From the NCBI GenBank assembly GCA_934047225.1, contig OW204011.1:15388339-15452338 (forward strand): DNA of 64,000 nt, in the 5' to 3' direction. This DNA comes from Ypsolopha sequella (Eukaryota > Arthropoda > Insecta > Lepidoptera > Ypsolophidae). Numbering within the stretch: the stretch's first letter is position 1; every line of letters begins with the position of its first letter. The position numbers and the translations under genes were made by a program. Below the pieces are notes generated by a model that had not been told where the DNA came from, did not search any database, and worked only from the letters and a program-made list of their open reading frames with translations. Of the stretch, positions 9,157 through 22,069 are shown piece by piece.

Positions 9157-12100
9157 TTCCTCCCCCCGGCGTAGCACGCGTAGCCTCCTTTTCTAGGACG
9201 ACGAGTCTTCTTGCGGGACGTTTGAATACTCCAGTTTTCGTTCGGACGTCTGCTACTCGTACGCCGCCGTCTGGTCCCTGGTAGGTGCGCTCGATGATGC
9301 CCATTGGCCAGGTGTTCCGAGGCAGGGTGTGATCGACGATCACCACGACGTCACCAGGCTGAAGAGGTTGCTTGTTCTGGGTTGGCTCGCCACGTGGTAC
9401 CAGTGTAGGAAGGTATTCGCGTACCCATCTCTTCCAATAGATGTCTGCGAGTGCTTGACTGGCACGCCAGGTCCGTCGATCAGCGACATCACATGGGCCC
9501 GTAGTAGGAAGACCGGTAGATGTACCCAGAAGGAAGTGATTTGGGGTGAGCGCCTCAGGATCGAGAGGGCTCACGCTCACATGTGTCAGCGGTCGTGCGT
9601 TCACCGAGAACTCTGCCTCGGTCAGGAGTGTTTGTAGGACCTCCTCCGCTGGTTCTCGTTCTTGGAGTGTTGCCTTCAAAGCTGTCTTGATGGAGCGCAC
9701 CAGTCGTTCCCAGGCTCCTCCTTGGTTTGGTGCTCCTGGTGGTATGAACCGCCACTCCATTCGATGAAGCAGCGCTTCGTCTCGCAGGGCGGGTGCCCAC
9801 TCTGTATAGGCGGCTCGCAGTTCATGATCCGCTCCTTTGAAGTTCGTGGCGTTGTCTGAATACATTAGACGTGGCCATCCTCTACGTGCAGCCATTCTGC
9901 GCAGCGCCATTAGCGCCGAGTCAGTGGAGAGTGACGGGACAAGTTCGATGTGCACGGCGCGTGTGGTGAGGCACGTGTAGAGTGCGCCCCATCTCTTTTC
10001 GCGGCGGCGTCCCACTTTCACCACCATTGGCCCGAAGTAATCTACGCCACAGTTGGTGAACGGGCGATGGAAAGGGTCCAGGCGGGCGCGTGGCAGGTCT
10101 CCAGTAGCTGGCACTCGTGGTCTGGAGCGGCGCACTCGACAGAGAGTGCAGTTGCGTTCCACGGCTCGTACTGAAGGCCGCAGGTGGATTATCCAGTATT
10201 TTTGTCGAAGGTCGTTCGTCACGCGTTCACGGTTTGCGTGACCAGCAGCACAGTGCTCTTGCAACACGATGAGCTTTGTCAGGTGGTGACGTCCATCCAG
10301 GATCATGGGTTGCTTCGTCTCAATGGGCGCAGTCGCTGCTCCTATGCGGCCGCGGACTCGAAGCACGCCGTCTTTCAGCACGGGATCCAGTTTGTATAGT
10401 CGGCTCCCTTTAGTGATAGGGCGGTCCGACTCGATCTTCTTAATGTCTTGACTGAAGCTCTCTTTCTGTGCTTGTTGTATGAGCGCTCGTTCGGCTCGTT
10501 CAATGTGCTGGTGCTCCATTCTTGTAGCTCTGCGCCGGCATATGTCAGTGAATGCCAGCACACGGGCGGTTGCTCGTACTAGCGTCTCGTACTTGGAGAA
10601 ACGGGTTGGATCTGGCAACCAGTCGCTTGTCGTCGTAGTATCTTCACTCGTATGGAGAACGTCTTGTTCGTCGTTTTCCTCGTCGATTGTTTGTTTTGTG
10701 GGCCATTGGTCTTCTGGTTCAAATAGGAAGCGCGGCCCTTGAAACCAGCGGTTGTTCTCGCTGATCGGTGCTTGTGTCATCCTTGTGGCGTCATCAGCTA
10801 CGTTCTCGCCAGTGGGTAGCCATCGCCATTCTTCTTTGTTAGTGAGCTCCGTGATCTCACCAAGTCGGTGCGCGACAAAAGGAGTGTATCGTTTTGAGTC
10901 GTGGTAAATCCAGTGTACCACGGTTGTGGAGTCACTCCAATAGATTGTTCTGGATATCTCGATACGATGTTCCCTTTTTATAGTCTCGGCGAGTCTGGCA
11001 CCGATGACAGCCGCTTGTAGTTCAAGGCGAGGGATGGTCTGTACCCGTCGTGGTGCCACCTTAGCTTTGGCAGCCACTAGGGCGACTTGGATGCTCCCGT
11101 CGCGGTTCAGGATTCTCCAGTAGGCTACAGTAGCGTAGGCCTGCTCGCTTGCGTCACATAGAACGTGCAATTCTACACGCTCGTAGCTGCTCAGTCCGTA
11201 GCATCGATCTAGACGCAGGTGGGCGATCTCAGTGAGTTGCTGCAGCCAACATGTGAAGAGTTCGTCTTCTTCCGCGGGGATAGGTTCGTCCCAGGACATT
11301 TTGAGGCGCCACAGGCTTTGCAGGATGATCTTGGCTCTGATGGTGTATTGGCTCAGCAGCCCCAGTGGGTCGTATATTGACATGACCGCGCTGAGTGCTT
11401 CTCTTTTTGTTGGTGCGCGGGTCTGTGCTCGTACTTCAGCCGGGACTCGATGCATGGATGTGTTGAATCCCAACTCATCTCGTTCTGCATTCCAAAAAAG
11501 CCCGAGTATCTTGTTTCCCAGGTCTTCTCCTCCCAGTTGTGCTGGCACGGTCGCATGTAGGTCAGCTGGTACATCGCATAATGTGGTCTTGCGATTAGCG
11601 TTCCATCCACGCAGTGTGAATCCAGCGGCCGCGTGCACTGTTCTAACTTCTTTGATGGTGCGTAGGGCCTCTTCTTCATCCTCAAAGCTGCATACTAAGT
11701 CATCCATGTAATGGCTGTGAGTGATGACTTCCAGTGCATGTGGATGTGTCTGCGCGTGTTCTCGTGCGTTATGATCGCGCACGGAATGTGCCATGAATGG
11801 TGAACTCGCAGCGCCGAAGATCATACTCGTCATTTTGTAGAGACGAGGTGGGTTCATTCTGTCTTCGCCTCTCCAAAGAAACTGTTGCGCTGGCTGATCT
11901 TCAGGGCGGATCTTGATACGTAGAAACATTTCTTGTATGTCTGCGGTGACTGCGACTGGTTTCTCTCTGAACCGAAACAGGATCCCCTGCAGTGATAAAA
12001 GCAGGTCCGGTCCTTCAAGCAACTCGGTGTTAAGGCTCACACCGTGACTCCTCGCAGCCGCATCGAATACAAGTCTTTTCTTGCCGGGTTTGTTTAAGTT

Positions 12101-14689
12101 TTCTACGGCAAAGTGCGGCAGGTACCAGCATACAGCGCTTGCATGTTCTGAGCCATCACATGGTACCGCGTATCCTTTCTTGAGCAGGTTTTCTATTTGC
12201 GTGGTATATTCTCTGGCAAAGTCAGGCGAGGCGTCCATCTTTCGTTCTATTTGCCGAAGTCGACGTAACGCTGTGTTATAGCTCGGAGGCAGAGTTACTT
12301 CATCATGTCGCCATGGTAGCCCAACTTCATAACCGCTGTCAATCTTCTTCATTGTTTGTTTGACAATGCTCGTGGCTCGCTGATCTGTGTCGTTCAAGTG
12401 TGGTTTGCGAGCGACACCAAGTGCATCTATTCTGAAGTGTGCTTCTACCAGTTCGTGCAGGCGTTGATCATTCTGTTCTCTGTTCTTGTTCATGTGCTGA
12501 TCAGGTGTGTAGATATGTAGCACGCTCTCTTGGTTGTAGATGACGCTGCGTGGTACTGTTCCATGTATAACCCAGCCGAGTTGTGTTCTGGACGCGGCTG
12601 GTTGATTAGGGCCGCCGACTCGCAGCTCGCGGGATACAATGTGCTCCCAGTGGTCTGTCCCCACCAGGATTCCGGGACGTGCTAGTTCGTAGCATACGTC
12701 TTCTTTCAGTAGATCTTGCAGGTGTTCATGCTTCAGCAGTGATTCTGGGATGGACTGCTGATGAAGCCTCAGGTTTTTGACGGTGCGTGCTTGTAACTTG
12801 TGTAGTGCGACGTCTCTCTTGCCTCTCAGTTGCACGCTGACGATCTTGCTGTCTCCCTCTTTTGTAGTCATATTGACGCCGTGCAGGTGCAAGGGTAGTG
12901 ATGGCCCTTCTGCACCAATGTTCCGCGCTATTTCTTCGTCGATGAGAGTGACAGTGGCTCCCTCATCAAGCAGTGCATGGGTGCTGACCTCTCCCCGTGG
13001 TCCGACGATGACGATTGGACATACTTTGAGCAGTACGGTTCGTGGGCCGGTAGCGGTTTTGGTTGCTACCGACAAGACTGCCTCGGTGCTTACAGTCGGT
13101 GCCTGGGTGGCGGGTGTGCTTTCCTCTTCTTGATGCAGTGTCTGGTGATGAGGGCGGCGACATTGGTTGATGCCGCACAGCTTGGCTTTGCAGTTGATTC
13201 GTCTATGCTTCTTTTGTATGCATTTGAAGCATAACTTCTTGTCTCGAACGAATTCCCAACGTTGATCAATAGTTAGTGCTTTGTAGCTCGGGCACTGGGG
13301 TAGCGTGTGTCTTTGCTCGCAGCTTGGGCATTGGTCGCTCTGTTCTTCTATACTTTCGACGATGTTGTATATGGCGCTTGCTTTCTTCTTGTGAATTGTA
13401 GCTGGTCGAAGCTCTTTCTTTGTTGCGGAGACAGGTGCAGTGTTCGTGGTGGAGGAGTACGCGTACTTCAGTCCCCAGTCTGCCTCGCGCATGAGGAAGC
13501 GAGACAGAACGATGATTTCAGGATCTAGTGTTCCTTCCTCTTCATGAGCATATTGACACCAGCGAGATTGAAGGTGTGGACTGAGTTTATTCAGAACCTC
13601 TCGCGCCAGTGTGGGATTGTAGAGGTACCCCCGTCGATCGATGCTCTTGAACACGCAGACAATGTTCTGTAGTTTGACGGCGAATTTGTTCAGTTCAATT
13701 GGTGACTGTCCTGGTCTTGGCAGCTTCTTCAGCTCCTCGAATGTTTGGTCGATGATAATTTCTGGTCTCCCGTAGCATTGTTCCAGAGTATGCATAATTA
13801 TCTCTGGACTGGTGGCTGTGTGCATGAGTGCAGCCACTGCGTCTCGTGCTTCTCCTTTGAGGCAGGTTCTCAGCCGCAGTAGGTTCTCGGCAGGTGAGAT
13901 GTTGTACATTTTCGTAGAGTCGCGCATAGCTGCCTTGAATGGTAGCCACTCGTTCGAAGATCCGGAGAAAAATGGCAGCTCAATCTGTCGGGGCCGCGGT
14001 CTGGCTATCCTCTCTAGTGTCTCTGCTAGTTGATCGATACTGTTTCTTGTTCTGTCCGGAAGGCGCCCCACATTGGTCATGCGTGGAGTATGTTCAAACT
14101 GGATTCTTGTTGGATCTTCTTGTATTCCTACTGGTTCTTGTATCTGCTGGTTAGCGCTGTTCTCCCCCCGTGCAGTCTGCGGGTTTGCGCGCAGCCAGTC
14201 ATCCACCTTCTTTTGAGGGTTGTCAGCTCGTAGTGGTTCTTCGTGCTGGCTCCCTTCCTCTTCTTCGATTACAGACATGTCGACGGCTAGACGCTTCTTT
14301 ATCAGGTCAGCTTCGATTTCCAGTTCTTTTTTCTTAAGGGCTGCTAACTTCTCCGCGGCTTCCAGTTCAGCCATTCGCTTTCGCATCGTGGCGCTCGCAG
14401 TAGATCGTTGCGAGGACACGGAGTGCGCCGGTGGCCCGTATTGAACTTGGGTCTCTCTTAGCAGCAGCTCTGACGAAATACCGGCGGTGGCTGTGATGCC
14501 GGTGGTGGTACCGTGGTCGACGGTGCCTGTTTGTACCGTAGGTGACGCGGGTGGTTCTATCTGCAGTCGTCTCTGTCGCTCTTGCTCTAGCCTCAGATTT
14601 TCGTGGCGTAGTTCCTCTTCACGCTGTTCAGTCGTGCGCCTCTGGTCTTCCAGGATTTCTGCATCACCGTGGCTCCTTGTGACGACCAT
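9119..14689 (-). CDS. BEL/Pao Gag-Pol polyprotein, copy 2 (1,856 aa)
   Basis: A single frame encodes all proteins for reverse transcription and integration of the element. Approximate residues: charged coiled-coil N-terminus 10-45 and 100-150; DUF1759 Gag-like region 235-390 (LPFFSGSSNEW); Cys/His zinc knuckles 455-515; aspartic protease near 575 with LLDEGATVTLI, where the usual D-S/T-G is D-E-G, a variant I recall from insect Pao elements; reverse transcriptase with YMDD near 994; RNase H with CDASEQAY near 1180 and YWSDSTT near 1252; integrase zinc finger (H-H-C-C) 1470-1510; integrase core with D near 1550 (GVDYFGP), D near 1611 (YSDNATN) and E near 1660 (GGAWERL); DUF5641-like C-terminus 1750-1840. 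The ATG at 14689 is 102 bp inside the 5' LTR. No frameshift separates Gag and Pol. Confidence 0.97.
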   Translation of the reverse strand: MVVTRSHGDAEILEDQRRTTEQREEELRHENLRLEQERQRRLQIEPPASPTVQTGTVDHGTTTGITATAGISSELLLRETQVQYGPPAHSVSSQRSTASATMRKRMAELEAAEKLAALKKKELEIEADLIKKRLAVDMSVIEEEEGSQHEEPLRADNPQKKVDDWLRANPQTARGENSANQQIQEPVGIQEDPTRIQFEHTPRMTNVGRLPDRTRNSIDQLAETLERIARPRPRQIELPFFSGSSNEWLPFKAAMRDSTKMYNISPAENLLRLRTCLKGEARDAVAALMHTATSPEIIMHTLEQCYGRPEIIIDQTFEELKKLPRPGQSPIELNKFAVKLQNIVCVFKSIDRRGYLYNPTLAREVLNKLSPHLQSRWCQYAHEEEGTLDPEIIVLSRFLMREADWGLKYAYSSTTNTAPVSATKKELRPATIHKKKASAIYNIVESIEEQSDQCPSCEQRHTLPQCPSYKALTIDQRWEFVRDKKLCFKCIQKKHRRINCKAKLCGINQCRRPHHQTLHQEEESTPATQAPTVSTEAVLSVATKTATGPRTVLLKVCPIVIVGPRGEVSTHALLDEGATVTLIDEEIARNIGAEGPSLPLHLHGVNMTTKEGDSKIVSVQLRGKRDVALHKLQARTVKNLRLHQQSIPESLLKHEHLQDLLKEDVCYELARPGILVGTDHWEHIVSRELRVGGPNQPAASRTQLGWVIHGTVPRSVIYNQESVLHIYTPDQHMNKNREQNDQRLHELVEAHFRIDALGVARKPHLNDTDQRATSIVKQTMKKIDSGYEVGLPWRHDEVTLPPSYNTALRRLRQIERKMDASPDFAREYTTQIENLLKKGYAVPCDGSEHASAVCWYLPHFAVENLNKPGKKRLVFDAAARSHGVSLNTELLEGPDLLLSLQGILFRFREKPVAVTADIQEMFLRIKIRPEDQPAQQFLWRGEDRMNPPRLYKMTSMIFGAASSPFMAHSVRDHNAREHAQTHPHALEVITHSHYMDDLVCSFEDEEEALRTIKEVRTVHAAAGFTLRGWNANRKTTLCDVPADLHATVPAQLGGEDLGNKILGLFWNAERDELGFNTSMHRVPAEVRAQTRAPTKREALSAVMSIYDPLGLLSQYTIRAKIILQSLWRLKMSWDEPIPAEEDELFTCWLQQLTEIAHLRLDRCYGLSSYERVELHVLCDASEQAYATVAYWRILNRDGSIQVALVAAKAKVAPRRVQTIPRLELQAAVIGARLAETIKREHRIEISRTIYWSDSTTVVHWIYHDSKRYTPFVAHRLGEITELTNKEEWRWLPTGENVADDATRMTQAPISENNRWFQGPRFLFEPEDQWPTKQTIDEENDEQDVLHTSEDTTTTSDWLPDPTRFSKYETLVRATARVLAFTDICRRRATRMEHQHIERAERALIQQAQKESFSQDIKKIESDRPITKGSRLYKLDPVLKDGVLRVRGRIGAATAPIETKQPMILDGRHHLTKLIVLQEHCAAGHANRERVTNDLRQKYWIIHLRPSVRAVERNCTLCRVRRSRPRVPATGDLPRARLDPFHRPFTNCGVDYFGPMVVKVGRRREKRWGALYTCLTTRAVHIELVPSLSTDSALMALRRMAARRGWPRLMYSDNATNFKGADHELRAAYTEWAPALRDEALLHRMEWRFIPPGAPNQGGAWERLVRSIKTALKATLQEREPAEEVLQTLLTEAEFSVNARPLTHVSVSPLDPEALTPNHFLLGTSTGLPTTGPCDVADRRTWRASQALADIYWKRWVREYLPTLVPRGEPTQNKQPLQPGDVVVIVDHTLPRNTWPMGIIERTYQGPDGGVRVADVRTKTGVFKRPARRLVVLEKEATRATPGGGMLRTPSLAVNGK
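9157..9169 (-). other. Polypurine tract of BEL copy 2
   Basis: The minus strand reads CCGGGGGGAGGAA directly before the 3' LTR. This is the expected plus-strand primer. Confidence 0.87.
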
Positions 14690-14768
14690 GGTGATAGGTC
14701 CGTAGCAGCTCTGGATAGGCGTCCGATGGTGTGGAGAGGTCTTCTTTGGCTGGTTCTTGGCTCGAGAT

Positions 14769-14786
14769 CCGGCTACCGAAGGTCCA
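14769..14786 (-). other. Primer binding site of BEL copy 2, tRNA-Tyr-like
   Basis: Same sequence as in copy 1, with TGG starting at 14786, five bases (14787-14791) inside the 5' LTR. The tRNA-Tyr assignment rests on remembered tRNA sequence and is imperfect (2-base insertion, one mismatch). Confidence 0.55.
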
Positions 14787-14791
14787 TTTAC

Positions 14792-15091
14792 TGTTGTGGA
14801 CTGTATGTAAGGAAAACGCTTGTTTCGATTTGTTCCTTTATTTGCTCTTTATTGTAGGAGAGCTATTATTCAACTGAATGCTGACACAGTAAACCGCCCT
14901 ACTTTTATACACGCCGTTTTGCACACGGCACTAATCTAAACAGTCTTTCTTTGTCTAACTTATATCTATCTCTTTCATAAATTATCTAGCTTATGTCTAT
15001 CTCTCTCTATACTCGTTGGGTGCGTCTGTGCGGTACTGCCGTCGGAGACCACCCTATTTTCCGTTTACGGCGAGGCTCGGCGTCCGCAACA
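14792..15091 (-). repeat. 5' LTR of BEL copy 2
   Basis: 300 bp, identical by eye to the 3' LTR at 8857-9156 and to 5643-5942. It carries the element promoter on the minus strand, so transcription runs away from H3 and towards H2B. Confidence 0.96.
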
Positions 15092-15843
<752 letters not shown>

Positions 15844-15876
15844 GTTTAGCGCAGCGCTTGCTTTGTTCGCGAAAAA

Positions 15877-15921
15877 GGCCCTTTTCAGGGCCACAAACTA
15901 TTCACTGTTACACATGTTTCT
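15877..15921 (+). promoter_or_regulatory. Histone 3'-end processing signal, H3 unit A
   Basis: The stem-loop GGCCCTTTTCAGGGCC is at 15877-15892 and GTTTCT at 15916-15921, 23 nt later. Confidence 0.94.
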
Positions 15922-16764
<843 letters not shown>

Positions 16765-16802
16765 TCATTATGGATTTACCATATTTTCCCGACAAACAAA
16801 AA

Positions 16803-16847
16803 GGCCCTTTTCAGGGCCGCATATACTTCAGTTTACAACAAGTTTCT
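16803..16847 (+). promoter_or_regulatory. Histone 3'-end processing signal, H4 unit A
   Basis: The stem-loop GGCCCTTTTCAGGGCC is at 16803-16818 and GTTTCT at 16842-16847, 23 nt later. Confidence 0.94.
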
Positions 16848-19473
<2,626 letters not shown>

Positions 19474-19481
19474 AGTGCTGC

Positions 19482-19737
19482 TTCAGCGGAGACTGAAGAC
19501 GGACTGGGCTGTCGGTGACGTTACCACCGGCAGTCATGAAGATGGACTGGACTGTCGGTGACATTACCACCGACAGCCCTGAAGACTAAGTCTCCGCAGC
19601 CGCCAACCACCATACTGGCGGCACCCCCCGGACCCGCGGGTTATAGCCCGCGGAGAAGAAGCTCGGGTAATAATTTAGATAAATTGAGATCCGTACCTAT
19701 GCGCACGCCCTGCGGGCGTGCGAAGACGAAAACCACC
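19482..19737 (+). mobile_element. J2 Jockey-like LINE, 5'-truncated 256-bp copy at the H1 TATA box
   Basis: Bases 19484-19737 match the last 254 bases of the J2 element at 40771-43993 without a difference that I can see: the final codons of ORF2 (SGD, stop) and the whole 3' UTR. Two extra T (19482-19483) sit at the 5' junction. The target duplication is AGTGCTGC(C), at 19474-19481 and 19738-19746. The insertion is directly after the H1 TATA box (19469-19474), at the same base as the long J2 copy in the C-D spacer. There is no poly(A) tail. Confidence 0.93.
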
Positions 19738-19746
19738 AGTGCTGCC

Positions 19747-19854
19747 ACCTACCGTGCCGTGCACTAACTAACTCCGTTCGTTGGTTAGTCCGCTAGTGAT
19801 TTGTTTGATTTTATTTGATTTGATTTGATTCGTGAAGTAACAACGTAAACAACA
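19747..19854 (+). promoter_or_regulatory. H1 5' leader, unit B
   Basis: The region between the J2 fragment and the H1 ATG holds the likely H1 leader, with a GATTT-rich stretch. The fragment moves the TATA box from 122 to 386 bp upstream of the ATG, so normal initiation is probably disturbed. Confidence 0.7.
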
Positions 19855-20532
19855 ATGGCAGACACAGCAGTCGCGTCCGAGGCACCCGCACCCGCCACCC
19901 CTGCAAAGAAACAGAAAGCATCCACCGCTGCGAAGAAACCTAAAGCTAAGCCCACGCATCCCAAGACCTCCGAGATGGTAAACAACGCCATCAAGGAACT
20001 GAAGGAGCGCAGCGGCTCCTCCCTGCAGGCGATCAAGAAGTACATCGCCGCGCAGTACAAGGTCGACGCCGAGAAACTCGCCCCGTTCATCAGGAAGTAC
20101 CTTAAAAGTGCCGTCGAGTCCGGCGCACTCATCCAGACGAAGGGAAAGGGTGCCTCCGGCTCTTTCAAGCTAGAGAACACTGGCAAGAAACCCGCCGCTA
20201 AGGCCGGCCGTCCGTCCGCAGCCGCCTCTAAAAAGCAAACACCGAAAAAGGCGTCAGCCGGGGCCACCAAGAGGAAGACTGCTCCAGCATCTCCTTCGAA
20301 GGCGAAATCTGCGACAGCTTCCATCAAGGAAAAGAAAGCCGCCGCCGCAGCCAAAAAGAAACCTGCGAAAGGGAAAAGCGCCACGCCCGTCAAGGCCAGC
20401 AAGGCCAAGAGCGTCACCCCGAAGGCCAAGAAGACCGCCAAACCCCCGACCAGGAAGCCGAAAGCGCCAAAACCCAAAAAGGCCACCGCTCCGAAGGCTA
20501 AACCAGCGGCGAAGAAAGTTTCAAAGAAGTAA
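19855..20532 (+). CDS. H1: Linker histone H1, unit B
   Basis: This 225-residue linker histone binds the nucleosome dyad and linker DNA. The Ala/Pro/Lys N-terminal tail covers residues 1-36. The winged-helix globular domain is about 37-110 ([17 protein letters not shown] ... YIAAQYKVD ... [16 protein letters not shown]). The C-terminal tail of about 115 residues is Lys/Ala/Pro-rich with several TPK motifs, which cyclin-dependent kinases usually phosphorylate. The frame is intact. Between its TATA box and its ATG sits a 256-bp J2 fragment, so promoter function is uncertain. Confidence 0.98.
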   Translation: MADTAVASEAPAPATPAKKQKASTAAKKPKAKPTHPKTSEMVNNAIKELKERSGSSLQAIKKYIAAQYKVDAEKLAPFIRKYLKSAVESGALIQTKGKGASGSFKLENTGKKPAAKAGRPSAAASKKQTPKKASAGATKRKTAPASPSKAKSATASIKEKKAAAAAKKKPAKGKSATPVKASKAKSVTPKAKKTAKPPTRKPKAPKPKKATAPKAKPAAKKVSKK

Positions 20533-20657
20533 TTCATCACGTTTGTGTATCACGATGATGGATGGATGGATACACGAGCGGTCGGCGTGCTGCTGCGAAG
20601 AAGATGATCACCCTCTCTCTCTCTCCGAGCTCACGCTCGCTCGTCTCGAGCACCAAA

Positions 20658-20702
20658 AGCCCTTTTCAGGGCTATCAAAACTTTCAAATAACCTCTGTTT
20701 CT
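20658..20702 (+). promoter_or_regulatory. Histone 3'-end processing signal, H1 unit B
   Basis: AGCCCTTTTCAGGGCT is at 20658-20673 and GTTTCT at 20697-20702. Confidence 0.93.
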
Positions 20703-21118
20703 ATAGACTTCTCGCCTAAGTGAGAATCGAATCTGCATCTGTACCTACCTACGTAGGTACCTAGCAGGCAGGCACATTATTTTGCAAAAATAAGTAATAT
20801 GCACAACAAACACACCACCAAGACTGAGTATTGCTATCGCTGAACAAACTACATAACTATATATAAAGAATACTATAATAATATAATGTAGGAATAGCGT
20901 CGGACCCCCTTATCTCTCTCTCTCTCTCCTCTCTCTCTCTCCGTCTCTATTATACGATGTTCACAATAATTAGGCCAATAGCAAAGACTTTATTACCTTC
21001 AGAATAGAGGCGATTATTGGTCGGTTTGTTGGTTAAATTGTGATGGTCGTGTAATACGTATCGTACCGATATTCGCTAGCCGTGAGCACGGATCTCTACT
21101 ATATAAATACGGCTGGGG

Positions 21119-21163
<45 letters not shown>

Positions 21164-21171
21164 TTGGTCAT
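20703..21171 (+). promoter_or_regulatory. H1-H2A spacer and detached H2A promoter, unit B
   Basis: CCAAT is at 20975-20979, ATTGG at 21016-21020 and the TATA box at 21100-21108. The normal GGCTGG-A7-TG after the TATA box has become GGCTGGGG followed by 43 A (21119-21161). The left target duplication ATGTTGGTCAT (21161-21171) comes next, then the J1 LINE. The H2A gene is now about 5.9 kb away from this promoter. Confidence 0.88.
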
Positions 21172-21604
21172 ACCACTGCATTCCGCGTCTGCCGCTCGCG
21201 CCGCTCGCACGTGCCGGTCGTTCGCCTCCCAGTGCGCCTCACACCTCGTGACCCGACGCGCCACTGCATCAAATGCAAGCGCTCGCTCGCCCGCTCACAC
21301 TCGCCGCTAACACATGCGGAAAGAGGACCCTTGGCCTCTCGCTCACACCAAGGATACGATTGAGCCGCCAGCCCCACCTAGGCTGAGCGGCTCGTCGTGA
21401 CGTTCGCTCGAGACTCGCGTCACCAGCTGATCACACAAGAACACCGATCGCCCGCCGGAAAGGAAAGCTCCGCCCGGACCTGCCGACCACCGACCAAGCT
21501 GCTGCACACATAGAAGTATCCACCTGAGGTCAGTGCTGTACACACACAGATTAGGCACACAACCCACTAGGCACATAACTCCCTACCTAGGTAGGGAGAC
21601 AATC

Positions 21605-22024
21605 ATCCACCCACCCCCACCATCCCCCACCCACCCCCACCATCCCCCAAAAAATCTCCTTATCTCTCTTTCTTGGAGAAACTCATCCACCATCCCCCAC
21701 CCACCCCCACCACCATCCCCCAAAAATAATTTTCTTCTATCTTCTCTCCTTCCTTCTTGGGAACACTCATCCACCCACCCCCACCATCCCCCACCCACCC
21801 CCATCACCATCCCCCAAAAAATAACTTCCTTCCTTCCTTCCTTCTATCTTTCTTCCTTAATTCTTGGGAACACTAATCCACCCACCCCCACCATCCCCCA
21901 CCCACCCCCACCACCATCCCCCAAAAATAATTTTCCTTCTATCTTTCTTTCCTTCTCACTTGGAGACGCTCCTCCACCCACCCCCACCCACCTCCTCACC
22001 ATCCCCCACCAACCCCCAAAAAAT
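21605..22024 (+). repeat. CACCC-rich tandem repeats in the J1 5' UTR
   Basis: Five imperfect copies of about 55-105 bp start near 21605, 21683, 21769, 21875 and 21971. Each has CCACCCACCCCCACCATCCC, then CCCCAAAAA, a T/C-rich stretch and often CTTGGGAACACT. Tandem 5' UTR repeats often carry the internal promoter of a LINE; that role is an inference here. Confidence 0.85.
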
Positions 22025-22069
22025 TTTTTTCACACTTTTTTCTCTTTCTCGCCCTAAGCAACTCCAAAC

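Larger units (their letters stand above)
8857..15091 (-). mobile_element. BEL/Pao LTR retrotransposon, copy 2 (complete, 6,235 bp)
   Basis: A complete element on the minus strand in the H2B-H3 spacer. Its 300-bp LTRs at 8857-9156 (3') and 14792-15091 (5') look identical. The 5-bp target duplication CTTAT is at 8852-8856 and 15092-15096. In the unoccupied units the site reads ACTTACTTATATTAAG once. Identical LTRs and one long intact frame mean a recent insertion that may still be able to move. No envelope-like frame is present. Confidence 0.97.
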
